Origin: Muribaculaceae bacterium
Lineage (GTDB): Bacteria; Bacteroidota; Bacteroidia; Bacteroidales; Muribaculaceae
DNA: 64,000 nucleotides
Reading direction: 5' to 3'
Assembly: GCA_017964485.1 (NCBI GenBank)
Contig: JAGCRW010000067.1
Span: 1 to 64,000, forward strand
A program made the position numbers and the translations under genes. Of this stretch, positions 1 through 6,973 are shown one piece after another (within the stretch, counting starts at the first letter, position 1; every line of letters begins with the position of its first letter). The notes under the pieces were generated by a model. It was not told the origin of the DNA and did not search any database. It saw nothing but the letters and a program-made list of their open reading frames with translations.

Positions 1-750
1 TGGGAACACGAGGTCCATGCCACTACCGTGGATGTCGAAGTGTGTGCCCAGATATTTGCGTCCCATTGCTGTGCACTCGCAGTGCCATCCAGGGAAGCCG
101 TCGCTCCAGGGCGATGGCCAACTCATGATATGCTCTGGTTGAGCCTTCTTCCAAAGTGCAAAGTCGGCCTGGTTGCGCTTCTCGCCCACACCCTCAAGGG
201 CGCGGCTGTTGTTGATCACGTCTTCTAGATTGCGGCCGCTTAGCCTTCCATAGTGGTGGTCTTTGTTATATTTCTCCACGTCGAAATACACGCTGCCGTT
301 GCTCTCGTAGGCATAGCCGTTGTCGAGGATTTCCTGCACCAGCTGCTCCTGTTCGATGATGTGGCCAGTGGCGTGAGGCTCGATGCTTGGAGGCAACACG
401 TTAAGCGCCTGCATGGCGGCATGGTAGCGGTTGGTGTAGTACTGCGCAATCTCCATTGGCTCGAGTTGCTCGAGGCGCGCCTTCTTTGCAATCTTGTCCT
501 CGCCTTCATCGGCGTCGTGTTCCAAGTGGCCCACATCGGTAATGTTGCGCACGTAGCGCACCTTGTAACCCAGGTGCTTGAGGTAGCGGAACAGCACATC
601 AAAGGTGATGGCAGGGCGGGTGTGTCCCAGGTGTGGGTCGCCATATACAGTAGGTCCGCACACATACATCCCCACATTTGGTTCCTGCAAGGGCTTGAAC
701 AACTCCTTGCGACGAGTAAGAGTGTTATATATAAAAAGTTGATGATCCAT
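1..750 (-). CDS. cysS: Cysteinyl-tRNA synthetase, N-terminal part (cut by window edge)
   Basis: Class I aminoacyl-tRNA synthetase that charges tRNA-Cys in the cytoplasm. Reading the minus strand from the ATG at 750 gives 250 open codons running off the window edge, about half of the family's usual ~490 residues. The nucleotide-binding HIGH-type motif is visible near residue 38 (DPHLGHTRP). The zinc-binding region is visible as GWHCEC near residue 208. The frame ends in [13 protein letters not shown], a typical CysS stretch. The KMSKS loop and anticodon-binding domain lie outside the window. The start follows a short AT-rich leader with no Shine-Dalgarno site. The longer open frames on the plus strand here are antisense shadows. 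Confidence 0.96.
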   Translation of the reverse strand, partial: MDHQLFIYNTLTRRKELFKPLQEPNVGMYVCGPTVYGDPHLGHTRPAITFDVLFRYLKHLGYKVRYVRNITDVGHLEHDADEGEDKIAKKARLEQLEPMEIAQYYTNRYHAAMQALNVLPPSIEPHATGHIIEQEQLVQEILDNGYAYESNGSVYFDVEKYNKDHHYGRLSGRNLEDVINNSRALEGVGEKRNQADFALWKKAQPEHIMSWPSPWSDGFPGWHCECTAMGRKYLGTHFDIHGSGMDLVFP

Positions 751-811
751 TTTCAGTTCTTTGTGCTTAATAGTCCTAGAATTTCTAGATTAACTAGATT
801 TTCTAGAAGAT

Positions 812-840
812 TATGCATTGTGCATTATGAATTATGCATT
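812..840. repeat. TGCATTATG/AATTATGCATT intergenic repeat
   Basis: Self-similar short repeat built from TGCAT and ATAATGCA units between cysS and the DUF3467 gene. Close relatives occur at 13863-13884, 31804-31842 and 53938-53975, and a related piece (AATGCACAATGCA) lies inside a glycosyltransferase gene at about 25623. All but that one sit at gene joints. No function can be read from the sequence. Confidence 0.6.
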
Positions 841-843
841 AAA

Positions 844-1167
844 TCAAGCCTGACCCTTAGGCAGGGGGAAGTCCATGATGTTGTTGTTGGGGTTGTTGAT
901 TTGGCGTGGCTTGATTTCGCCAAAGTGTGCCTCATATTTGTCTATGTTTTCCTTGAGAGCATAGAGCAGCTGCTTTGCGTTCTCAGGAGTCATGATGACG
1001 CGGCTCTGCACGCGTGCTTTAGGTGTGTTGGGAGCCACAAATATCATGTCCATCACAAAGTCGTTGGGAGAGTGCGAGATAACTGCCAGGTTGGCGTAGC
1101 GTCCCTGCATCTCATCGTTAGGAACTTCAATCTGAATCTGGTTCTGTTTCTTGTTTTCGTTTGCCAT
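844..1167 (-). CDS. DUF3467 family protein
   Basis: Protein of 107 residues matching the DUF3467 family as I know it from Bacteroidetes genomes; the function is not established. Visible hallmarks are the N-terminal QIQIEVPNDEMQGRYANLA region and the central DFVMDMIFVAP stretch. These are followed by a segment resembling MTPENAKQLLYALKENIDKYE. It has no signal peptide or membrane segment, so it is probably cytosolic. A -7 box (TAACTTTG on the minus strand, 1208-1215) lies about 40 bases upstream of the ATG. It is transcribed in the same direction as cysS, about 94 bases away, with a short repeat between the two. Confidence 0.88.
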   Translation of the reverse strand: MANENKKQNQIQIEVPNDEMQGRYANLAVISHSPNDFVMDMIFVAPNTPKARVQSRVIMTPENAKQLLYALKENIDKYEAHFGEIKPRQINNPNNNIMDFPLPKGQA

Positions 1168-1204
1168 TTCTGTATAATTTTTTATGTGTTAATATTCATT
1201 TGAA

Positions 1205-1292
1205 GTGCAAAGTTACAAAAAATTAGTGCAAACCGAAGACAATACAAAATAAAATCTTTTATTTTTGTTGATGAGGCGCCGCCTAATTTATC
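1205..1292 (-). promoter_or_regulatory. Promoter with conserved upstream block (copy A)
   Basis: Read on the minus strand, this region starts with ATAAATTAGGCGGCGCCTC, passes through an AT-rich stretch, and reaches a GCACTAATTTTTTG block. It ends in a perfect TAnnTTTG -7 box (1208-1215) in front of the DUF3467 gene. The same two blocks recur at 9520-9616 and 36496-36570. Confidence 0.55.
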
Positions 1293-1649
1293 CAATTGTT
1301 GTCAGTTATCAGTTATCAGAAATCATATTTTTCTCAGAAACATCACAAAAATGCATCGAAAAACGCTTTTTTTGGCAAAAAAAACGATGAAAAATCAAAT
1401 AAAATTTTCGCCAATCACAATCTGTTGATACATAGTGTATTGGGTGGCAAACTTGTCCTCATTGTTACATAAGTTTTTTGTTTTTTTACAGCGGTTGTCC
1501 TAAGTGTTGTAAAAGTTGTCCTGGCAATTATAACACATCGGTTCGCCGCCATTATAATTTTGCATCGTCGAAACAAACCAACCGTTGGCGAGTGGCGACA
1601 AAAACCGAAAAAGAAAACAATTTTGAGTTTACACATATTTTATTCATCT
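1293..1649. other. Intergenic region with repeat and likely promoter
   Basis: About 360 bases without a convincing gene. It holds a TCAGTTATCAG-type repeat at 1297-1325, then AT-rich DNA. A TAATTTTG -7 box on the plus strand at 1555-1562 probably drives the duplicated lipoprotein genes, leaving a leader of about 95 bases. A 73-codon minus-strand frame here has no recognisable features and is not called. Confidence 0.5.
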
Positions 1650-1666
1650 TTTAAAATTTATCTATT

Positions 1667-1930
1667 ATGAAAAAGTTAGTTTTATTGTCAGCAGTAGTAT
1701 TCGCAATGACTTTTGCATCTTGCAAAACCGATCCCGCCGCAACCAGCGCAAGCACTAGCACTCCAGCTAGCACCGAGAATGTTCAAAGCGCAGCAAGCGC
1801 AACTGAGGCTACCAGCGCCGTAGTTGAGGAGAACAAAGACGCCGCCGAGGTTTCAGAGAACAAGGATGCCGCAGCTCCAGAGCAGGCAACTGAAGAGAAG
1901 ACAGAAGAGACCAAAGAGACCAGCAAGTAA
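1667..1930 (+). CDS. Small low-complexity lipoprotein, copy 1
   Basis: Predicted lipoprotein of 87 residues with a lysine-rich start, a hydrophobic core and a lipobox-like FASC ending at Cys19. The mature part is almost entirely Ala, Ser, Thr, Glu and Lys. It includes a direct repeat of an ENKDAA unit and a strongly acidic, disordered-looking tail. I do not recognise a domain, and length and composition suggest a flexible envelope-anchored peptide. It is the first of two tandem copies and both probably share the promoter near 1555. No Shine-Dalgarno site is visible; the start is set by the identical upstream 16 bases in both copies. Confidence 0.8.
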   Translation: MKKLVLLSAVVFAMTFASCKTDPAATSASTSTPASTENVQSAASATEATSAVVEENKDAAEVSENKDAAAPEQATEEKTEETKETSK

Positions 1931-1972
1931 GTAATCTTTTATTCATTAATTAATCATTAAAATTTATCTATT

Positions 1973-2230
1973 ATGAAAAAGTTAGTTTTATTGTCAGCAG
2001 TAGTTTTCGCAATGACTTTTGCATCTTGCAAAACCGACCCCGCCACCAGCGCAAGCACTAGCACTCCCGCTAGTACCGAGAATGTTCAAAGCGCAGCAAG
2101 CGCAACTGAGGCTACAAGCGCCGTAGTTGAGGAGAACAAAGACGCCGCCGAGGTTTCGGAGAACAAAGACGCCGCAGCTCCAGAGCAGGCAACTGAAGAG
2201 AAGACCGAAGAGGCTAAGCCTGAGGCTTAA
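1973..2230 (+). CDS. Small low-complexity lipoprotein, copy 2
   Basis: Predicted lipoprotein of 85 residues, nearly identical to the upstream copy through residue ~78. It shares the same signal peptide, FASC lipobox and ENKDAA repeats. It lacks one Ala in the AAT run after the DP and ends in EEAKPEA instead of EETKETSK. A hairpin terminator follows 12 bases after the stop, so the pair forms one small transcription unit. The mostly silent differences between copies argue that the second copy is still under protein-level selection, though the duplication is recent. No function is recognised. Confidence 0.8.
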   Translation: MKKLVLLSAVVFAMTFASCKTDPATSASTSTPASTENVQSAASATEATSAVVEENKDAAEVSENKDAAAPEQATEEKTEEAKPEA

Positions 2231-2242
2231 ATCCACCAATAC

Positions 2243-2290
2243 AAGACCGTGCCCCAGAGATAAATCATCGAGGCACGGTCTTCTGTTTTC
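2243..2290 (+). terminator. Hairpin terminator after duplicated lipoproteins
   Basis: A perfect 11-bp stem (AAGACCGTGCC at 2243-2253, GGCACGGTCTT at 2272-2282) is followed by a short T-rich stretch. It stands directly behind the second lipoprotein gene. Confidence 0.75.
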
Positions 2291-2347
2291 TGATGTAAAG
2301 CAACCTTCTATAAACAATCAATTATTAACAAATAAAAAGCAGGTAAA

Positions 2348-2626
2348 ATGAATAACGCTCTTAAGGCTTTTCTCATGGTTGGTGGCTTCCTATGCACAGT
2401 AATCATTAGTTTTTTTGTTGGCTTAGACCATGGTACAGAATCATTCAAAGCCCTTCATTCTCATACCAGCACTGAAGTGCATGACGAACTTATGCGTCAG
2501 ATGAATATTTCTGACTCTCTCCTCTGTGAATTGCATTCTTTTAAGATGAAATATCCTAAACTATGGGATTCGTTTGAGAATTCCAATGAGTTTAGGGCTT
2601 TAAAAAACCTTAGTACAGGCTGGTAA
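2348..2626 (+). CDS. Small single-pass membrane protein
   Basis: Unrecognised protein of 92 residues with one N-terminal hydrophobic segment at about residues 6-25. It is followed by GLDHG and a polar, probably helical tail of ~65 residues. Neither a lipobox nor a signal-peptidase I site is obvious, so the hydrophobic segment is probably an anchor. The next gene has the same plan, with a similar short Gly/His turn (GKGHG) after its membrane segment. The two may be divergent relatives or components of one envelope assembly; that link is inference. The ATG follows an AT-rich leader ending AAGCAGGTAAA. Confidence 0.6.
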   Translation: MNNALKAFLMVGGFLCTVIISFFVGLDHGTESFKALHSHTSTEVHDELMRQMNISDSLLCELHSFKMKYPKLWDSFENSNEFRALKNLSTGW

Positions 2627-2689
2627 TATTTATGATATTCAATCAGCAAGGCAATACTATTTTAATAATCTAAAATAATAAAGAAGAAA

Positions 2690-2920
2690 ATGAAGAAGCG
2701 TTTAAATCATATAGTACTATGTACTTTATTCATCTTTTATCTTGTGGTCGTGGGTTATGTATGTTACGGGATTGGTAAAGGACATGGTAGCCTAATGTAT
2801 GTTTGTGACGATAAAATTCACGAAGAGAAAGTGCAGCTTGCCGTGGAAAAGAAATTTTCCAAAGCACTCGATAAAAGTGTTTTGTGGTTTAAGAATCATG
2901 TTCCTGAAAAGAAGAAGTAA
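2690..2920 (+). CDS. Small single-pass membrane protein
   Basis: Unrecognised protein of 76 residues. A basic start (MKKR) precedes one hydrophobic segment (about residues 8-28), then GIGKGHG and a charged C-terminal half rich in Lys and Glu. It lies 63 bases after a gene of very similar size and layout, and before a small lipoprotein, in one run of short plus-strand genes ending at the hairpin near 3221. Coding status rests on the intact frame, membrane topology and spacing, not on a family match. Confidence 0.55.
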   Translation: MKKRLNHIVLCTLFIFYLVVVGYVCYGIGKGHGSLMYVCDDKIHEEKVQLAVEKKFSKALDKSVLWFKNHVPEKKK

Positions 2921-2998
2921 ACATTTGAAGATATCGCAGGAGATTAGGCAAGTGTAATTTTAGTGCATAAGATGTATAGTGTTTTAAAGATATCGATT

Positions 2999-3202
2999 AT
3001 GAAAAAGTTTATAATATTATTAGTGGCTCTTGTGGCTTGTGTGTCGCTAAATTCTTGTATGTATCATTTCTCAAGAGAAGAGTTGGCCGAGATGGAATTT
3101 GAAAAAAGTGGTGAGTTAACCGACGAATTGATAGAACTATTTAAGGTTGATATTTCAAAGAGGAGTTGTTGGGCCAAAGTTGACAATTTGGAAGAATATT
3201 GA
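2999..3202 (+). CDS. Small predicted lipoprotein
   Basis: The frame opens earlier at 2963, but the ATG at 2999 gives a textbook lipoprotein signal: MKK, a hydrophobic core and SLNSC with the lipid-carrying Cys at residue 20. I therefore take that start, giving 67 residues. The short mature part contains a Glu-rich helix (REELAEMEFEKS) and ends near a single Trp. No family is recognised. It is the last gene of the small-protein run and is followed by a hairpin terminator 19 bases after the stop. Confidence 0.6.
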   Translation: MKKFIILLVALVACVSLNSCMYHFSREELAEMEFEKSGELTDELIELFKVDISKRSCWAKVDNLEEY

Positions 3203-3220
3203 GCCAGGTTTTTACTACAG

Positions 3221-3260
3221 AGCGGGTGTGTCGAAATAGTGACACATCCGCTATTTTTAT
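3221..3260 (+). terminator. Hairpin terminator
   Basis: AGCGGGTGTGTC (3221-3232) pairs with GACACATCCGCT (3241-3252) with one G-T wobble, followed by ATTTTTAT. It terminates the small lipoprotein gene and also separates it from the convergent gene ending at 3279. Confidence 0.75.
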
Positions 3261-3278
3261 CTATGTTGAATTGCTTTA

Positions 3279-4004
3279 TTATTTGCTTGTTTTTGCTTCT
3301 TTGCACTGTGTGTACATTGCTGGGCAGTTGCTTACCACGAAATAATTGCTGCTTTCGGGTCTAACCACTTCCACACCGCGCCAGTTGGTGTCCCATCCCT
3401 TGCTGTGGATGAGCATGTAGATGACGGTACCGTGCAGCATTTGGCTCTCCTGATACTTCTTGTTGGGATCAACTTTTATTTTGATGGAGTAGGGTGGTTC
3501 TACGTTATAGCCATTCTCGGGGGTGGCTCCGTTGAGCATTGCCATTGCGATGTAGGGGCGGGCATAATTCTTGTCGCTTCCCATCATCTCGTGTAACCGC
3601 GCTATTGTGCTGTTAAAGTTGGTCGATGTGTTGTTCAGGCGTAGCGCCTCCTCACCGTCGGTGCGGTTGTTGCGGTATAGCTCAAACGCCATCACTTGCA
3701 ATGCTGCCGCGCCCTGCGGCTCATCACCCAACAGTTCTTGCATGTGTTTCCACTCGGCGATGTTGGTGGGGAAGGCGTTGAATTCAACGCTTGTTGTGGC
3801 ATTAGGTTTCCAAGTGTTATGGTCGATATCCCCAGCACATGTGGCTTGGAAGTTAGCCTTATCGACAGTCTCATCTTCAACTTTGCTCGACTGCTGTGGC
3901 TCAGAATCTTGATTTTTAGCGGTGTGCTGCTTGCATGCTGTGTTAGTGGCTCCTAGCATTAAAAAAGTCGCCACCGCCAGATTGATTGCTTTTGACTTTT
4001 TCAT
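3279..4004 (-). CDS. Hypothetical exported protein, possible lipoprotein
   Basis: Protein of 241 residues with an N-terminal signal sequence. Cys24 in TNTAC could be a lipidation site, although the -3 residue is unusual. A Gln/Ser-rich linker follows, then a globular region with PTNIAEWKHMQELLGDEP near the middle and GWDTNWRGVEVVRPESSNYF near the end. I recall similar Bacteroidales proteins annotated as DUF6935, but this is from memory and unverified. A minus-strand promoter (TATTTTTG at 4035-4042, upstream TTTG at 4063-4066) lies just in front of it. It is a single-gene unit. Confidence 0.75.
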   Translation of the reverse strand: MKKSKAINLAVATFLMLGATNTACKQHTAKNQDSEPQQSSKVEDETVDKANFQATCAGDIDHNTWKPNATTSVEFNAFPTNIAEWKHMQELLGDEPQGAAALQVMAFELYRNNRTDGEEALRLNNTSTNFNSTIARLHEMMGSDKNYARPYIAMAMLNGATPENGYNVEPPYSIKIKVDPNKKYQESQMLHGTVIYMLIHSKGWDTNWRGVEVVRPESSNYFVVSNCPAMYTQCKEAKTSK

Positions 4005-4034
4005 CTTATCTTGTTTTAAGGATTAAACACCTTA

Positions 4035-4066
4035 CAAAAATAGATGTTTTTTTGCATAAATACAAA
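4035..4066 (-). promoter_or_regulatory. Bacteroidetes-type promoter
   Basis: On the minus strand, TTTG (4063-4066) and TATTTTTG (4035-4042) are separated by 20 bases. They point at the gene starting at 4004. Confidence 0.65.
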
Positions 4067-4093
4067 AATAATACTAAAATTCAGCCAAAACTT

Positions 4094-4122
4094 GTTGTTT
4101 AGATGAGTTTGTGGTAATTTTG
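4094..4122 (+). promoter_or_regulatory. Bacteroidetes-type promoter
   Basis: TAATTTTG at 4115-4122 matches the TAnnTTTG -7 box, with TTG elements at 4092-4097 about 18-20 bases upstream. The O-methyltransferase ATG follows 20 bases later, so the leader is very short. Confidence 0.65.
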
Positions 4123-4142
4123 CGCAGTATAAGACATTATTT

Positions 4143-4781
4143 ATGACTCAAGAACTTGAAGACTATATACTTGCTTATATCGATGCCGAGCCTGAGCATC
4201 TGCATGAACTTGACCGCGACACGCACATCGAGTTGCTCTATTCGCGCATGTGTTCGGGGCATTTGCAGGGCAGGCTGCTGAAGATGCTGGTGCGTATGAT
4301 ACGCCCTAAACGGGTGTTGGAACTTGGCACCTATTCGGGCTACTCGGCGCAATGCCTTGCCGAGGGGCTGCTCGATGACGATGCCCACATCCACAGCATC
4401 GAGATAGAAGACGAGTTGGAGGATTTCCTGCGTCGACACTTTGCCAAATCTCCTGTGGGCGACCGCATTACGCTTCACATTGGCAATTGTAGCGAGATAG
4501 TTCCGCAATTGGGCGGTGACTTCGACTTGGTGTTTATCGATGCCAACAAGCGGCAGTATGTTGACTACTTTAACCTCGTCATTGACCATGTCAAGCCAGG
4601 CGGATTCATCATTGCCGACAATACCCTATGGGACGGCAAGGTTACCGACCTCCACGGCAAGAAAATGGACGACCAGACGCAGGGCATCCTCGACTTCAAC
4701 GACCTCGTTGCCCACGACCAGCGCGTGGAGACCGTTATCCTTCCCCTTCGCGATGGATTGACTATACTTTATAAGAAATAA
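4143..4781 (+). CDS. SAM-dependent O-methyltransferase
   Basis: Class I methyltransferase of 212 residues, of the catechol O-methyltransferase-like family (often called family 3). The SAM-binding motif I is visible as KRVLELGTYSGYSAQCLAEG near residues 57-76. An acidic loop (SIEIEDELE) follows and the metal/substrate region is DLVFIDANKRQYVDYF near residue 130. Later PGGFIIADNTLWDGKV matches the conserved C-terminal block. The length is normal for the family. The substrate cannot be told from sequence; hydroxyl groups of small aromatic compounds are typical. It has its own promoter and no signal peptide, so it is a stand-alone cytosolic enzyme. Confidence 0.9.
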   Translation: MTQELEDYILAYIDAEPEHLHELDRDTHIELLYSRMCSGHLQGRLLKMLVRMIRPKRVLELGTYSGYSAQCLAEGLLDDDAHIHSIEIEDELEDFLRRHFAKSPVGDRITLHIGNCSEIVPQLGGDFDLVFIDANKRQYVDYFNLVIDHVKPGGFIIADNTLWDGKVTDLHGKKMDDQTQGILDFNDLVAHDQRVETVILPLRDGLTILYKK

Positions 4782-4850
4782 CTCTAAGCAATAAAAGCTA
4801 CAGTAAAGTCGTTAATATATAAAGTTTTGACCTCTAAAATACGTATGATT

Positions 4851-5348
4851 ATGAAACACGGTAGATTAATTTGCACACTTATTACGGTCATAGGGCTCGT
4901 AAGTGTCTCGGCAATGGCTGGCAATGTGTCAAGTAACGCTATGGCATCGTCTTATAATGATGTTCAGAGTCAAGTGAGTGATACGACCTATCAAGAAGAG
5001 TATTTTGGCCAGAACCCCTATCGCACACCTAGCTTTCCTGGCGGTGATGCGGAATTGATGAGATTTATAAGTAAAAACATTGAATATCCTGCTGAGGCCG
5101 TAAAGAACCATATTGAAGGCAAAGTAATTGTACAGTTATTAGTTGACAAAACTGGTAAGGTGAGTGAAATAAAAGTGGTGCGCTCAGCAGGTGAAGACCT
5201 TGACAACGAGGCCGTGAGAGTGATGAAGCTGCTGCCTGATTTCTCTCCTGGCTACAACCTTATTAAAGGAGAACCTGTCAGCATGTGGTACACGCTGCCA
5301 GTCGTATTCAAGTTACAAGGGCAGGATGTTCCTGAGGAGGCTGAGTAA
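4851..5348 (+). CDS. Periplasmic TonB C-terminal domain protein
   Basis: Protein of 165 residues taken from the ATG at 4851; an in-frame TTG at 4827 and ATG at 4845 are alternatives. The chosen start gives a clean signal peptide ending near SAMAG. The mature part carries a TonB C-terminal domain with the Bacteroidetes signature FPGGDAEL, then GKVIVQLLVDKTGKVSEIKV and ALD/LDNEAVRVMK-type residues. No inner-membrane anchor or proline-rich spacer is present, so it is not a full-length TonB. It may be a soluble accessory protein. It lies downstream of the methyltransferase but across a ~70-base gap. A 169-bp repeat element follows its stop. Confidence 0.85.
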   Translation: MKHGRLICTLITVIGLVSVSAMAGNVSSNAMASSYNDVQSQVSDTTYQEEYFGQNPYRTPSFPGGDAELMRFISKNIEYPAEAVKNHIEGKVIVQLLVDKTGKVSEIKVVRSAGEDLDNEAVRVMKLLPDFSPGYNLIKGEPVSMWYTLPVVFKLQGQDVPEEAE

Positions 5349-5382
5349 GACAAAATGAGGAATGTATGTCAACACAATATAT

Positions 5383-5551
5383 AAACAACTGAATTATCTG
5401 AATTTTCTGACTTAGATAAAACGGCTCATACACGGAAGGCATCAATGTTGGGACGAGGCTGGCCTCGTCCCTCGCATTTTTTTTCAAATCCTGATTGACA
5501 AAATTATATCTTTCTGCAAATATTCAGATTTATCAGAGAAATCAGTTGTTT
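5383..5551 (+). mobile_element. 169-bp element with 19-bp terminal inverted repeats, copy 1
   Basis: The ends AAACAACTGAATTATCTGA (5383-5401) and TCAGAGAAATCAGTTGTTT (5533-5551) are imperfect inverted repeats. The same element, also exactly 169 bp, lies in opposite orientation at 30397-30565. Both share the ends plus an inner block with AATCCTGATTGACAAAA and TGCAAATA; the middle differs. No reading frame is present, so if mobile it is non-autonomous (MITE-like). Homology extends ~15 bp beyond the right end, so an intergenic repeat that is not mobile is also possible. Confidence 0.65.
5450..5485 (+). terminator. GGGACGAGGC hairpin terminator
   Basis: Perfect 10-bp stem (5450-5459 with 5462-5471) followed by a nine-T run. 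It lies inside the variable middle of the 169-bp element and belongs to a palindrome family also seen at 7563-7582 and 17377-17395. Confidence 0.8.
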
Positions 5552-5573
5552 TTTAATTTTGACACATCCTCTT

Positions 5574-6089
5574 TTATTTTTTATAATTCTTATAAATCTT
5601 CTTCAGTTGTTTTTCTATCTCTTCTTGTGGCTGGTCGAGTTCGCGGAGGTCAACCTCAAACTTTAAGGTATTTAGCGGTTCGTTCTTGTCGTGATACTTG
5701 ATGATGAGCGTGAGTTGCGTGCCGGTAATTCGGCTGTAGGTGCGCTTGAATCTTACATGTTCGCAGTCCTTAAAAGGTATTATTGTTGACAGTCCTGTTT
5801 TATCAAAGATGACAAAATGCTCGTCGCCAACGGCAAACGCTGGAATGCCGCGGCTAGTCTTGCTCGCTTTCTTGAAGTTCTCCACAGCCGACAGTATCAT
5901 GCCCAGAGTCATCAAGCCATAGAAGATTATTATCACCCACCCCTTCCATTCGGTGAACAAAAATGACAGTTCCCAGTGGACATAACTATAAACTGCAAAG
6001 GCGACCATTAGCACCGACAAGATTGTGTAAATCACCAACTTTGCAATGGCCTTCCCCTTGCGGTAATAGTATTGATGAGTGATTTGCAT
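5574..6089 (-). CDS. Two-pass membrane protein with cytoplasmic C-terminal domain
   Basis: Unrecognised protein of 171 residues. Two hydrophobic segments (about 16-37 and 49-71) are followed by a ~100-residue soluble part. That part contains FAVGDEHFVIFDKTGLSTIIPFKDCEH, which resembles pleckstrin-homology-like domains of bacterial membrane proteins such as the STM3941 family. The assignment is by resemblance only. The C-terminus is a Lys-rich amphipathic helix. It lies directly downstream of the gene at 6110-6760 on the same strand (20-base gap), so the two may be co-transcribed. Confidence 0.6.
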   Translation of the reverse strand: MQITHQYYYRKGKAIAKLVIYTILSVLMVAFAVYSYVHWELSFLFTEWKGWVIIIFYGLMTLGMILSAVENFKKASKTSRGIPAFAVGDEHFVIFDKTGLSTIIPFKDCEHVRFKRTYSRITGTQLTLIIKYHDKNEPLNTLKFEVDLRELDQPQEEIEKQLKKIYKNYKK

Positions 6090-6109
6090 TGTGATGGTAA
6101 TGCTGAGGG

Positions 6110-6760
6110 TTATTTCATCTCGTAGATGTCGGCATCAACGTCGGGCATCGATGATAAAGGCATTACGTAACCTAGTATGATGGGAGGATTATCACCTTCC
6201 ATTTTTATTACGAGATTGTCATTAGGTTCATTTAATACCATTATAACCGACTCATATCCTACAGATGAAATATTCACTTTAGTACCTTTAGGGACTCTGA
6301 TTGCAAATCGACCATCGATATTTGTGGCTGTGCCGTATTTAGTCAATTTATTTGATTTATCAAGCAAGACGATAGATGCACCTACCATTGGCTCATTATC
6401 ATCCTTGTCCATAACATATCCTTTCACAATGATAGCAGCATTGTCGTTAAGGGCAAAGTCAAGAAGCTCAGGTTCTTGACTTTGAGTGATGTTATTGGTG
6501 GGCTGATCTTGTGTTTGAGCCATCGCAGGAGCAATGCTTGTTGCTCCAAGGGCAAGACCTGCAATGACTGCCGCCTTGCCAATAGCCTGGCGGCGCAACA
6601 ACTGACGCTCGATGTAGCGCACTTCTTTCTCACATTGCGGGCAAGTGCCCGAGCAGTCTCCCTTGTGGTTGCACTCGGCGGGAGTATAATCGATATCGTT
6701 GGCTTGAGCAACGCTAAGCCTGATTTCTTTGAGCGTCTTGCAAATATGTTTTCCTTTCAT
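6110..6760 (-). CDS. Cys/His-rich leader protein with exported CarboxypepD_reg-like domain
   Basis: I take the ATG at 6760 (216 residues) because the protein then begins MKGKHIC, matching three paralogues at 44-46 kb. Residues 1-55 form a charged, predicted cytosolic leader with Cys30, His32, Cys36, Cys40 and Cys43 in the shared C-x-H-x3-C-x3-C-x2-C pattern. A hydrophobic stretch (about 59-78) follows and ends in APAMAQ, a good signal peptidase I site. The exported part has a carboxypeptidase-regulatory-like beta-sandwich (GYVMDKDDNEPMVGASIVLL, then GRFAIRVPKGTKVNISSVGYE), as found at the start of TonB-dependent receptors. No receptor barrel follows. If the leader binds zinc or an Fe-S cluster, it would do so before or at export. 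Confidence 0.8.
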   Translation of the reverse strand: MKGKHICKTLKEIRLSVAQANDIDYTPAECNHKGDCSGTCPQCEKEVRYIERQLLRRQAIGKAAVIAGLALGATSIAPAMAQTQDQPTNNITQSQEPELLDFALNDNAAIIVKGYVMDKDDNEPMVGASIVLLDKSNKLTKYGTATNIDGRFAIRVPKGTKVNISSVGYESVIMVLNEPNDNLVIKMEGDNPPIILGYVMPLSSMPDVDADIYEMK

Positions 6761-6890
6761 AATTAATTGTTTTGTGGAGTTCAACTTCGCAAAGTAAAAG
6801 TTTTTTTCATTAAAAAACAAATATTTGTCCATTATTTGGTTTCGATTTACGGAATTATTAGATGAGGCTCACGAAAAAAATGTGCGCCAT

Positions 6891-6925
6891 TTTGGTACAC
6901 ATTACGTGAAAAAGCATTAACTTTG
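6891..6925 (+). promoter_or_regulatory. Promoter that fixes the antitoxin start
   Basis: TTTG at 6891-6894 and TAACTTTG at 6918-6925 form a -33/-7 pair. A possible TTG start at 6923 overlaps the -7 box and so cannot be in the transcript. The ATG at 6974 is therefore preferred. Confidence 0.6.
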
Positions 6926-6973
6926 CAGGTCAAAAAAGAAATTAAAGAACCAACACCACCAATTTTTACCGCT

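Larger units (their letters stand above)
1650..2230 (+). repeat. Tandem duplication of a ~306-bp lipoprotein gene unit
   Basis: The unit TTAAAATTTATCTATT plus the following open frame occurs twice, offset by 306 bases (starts at 1667 and 1973). Conservation includes the 16 bases upstream of the ATG and most of the coding region. The copies differ by one lost Ala codon, a few silent changes and the last ~8 codons. Confidence 0.93.

Noticed and set aside
253..1203. 316-codon plus-strand open frame
   Set aside because: Antisense to cysS and the DUF3467 gene, both of which match families.
1415..1636. 73-codon minus-strand frame in the gap before the lipoproteins
   Set aside because: No domain; it overlaps the likely promoter of the lipoprotein genes; Cys/Arg-rich composition looks random.
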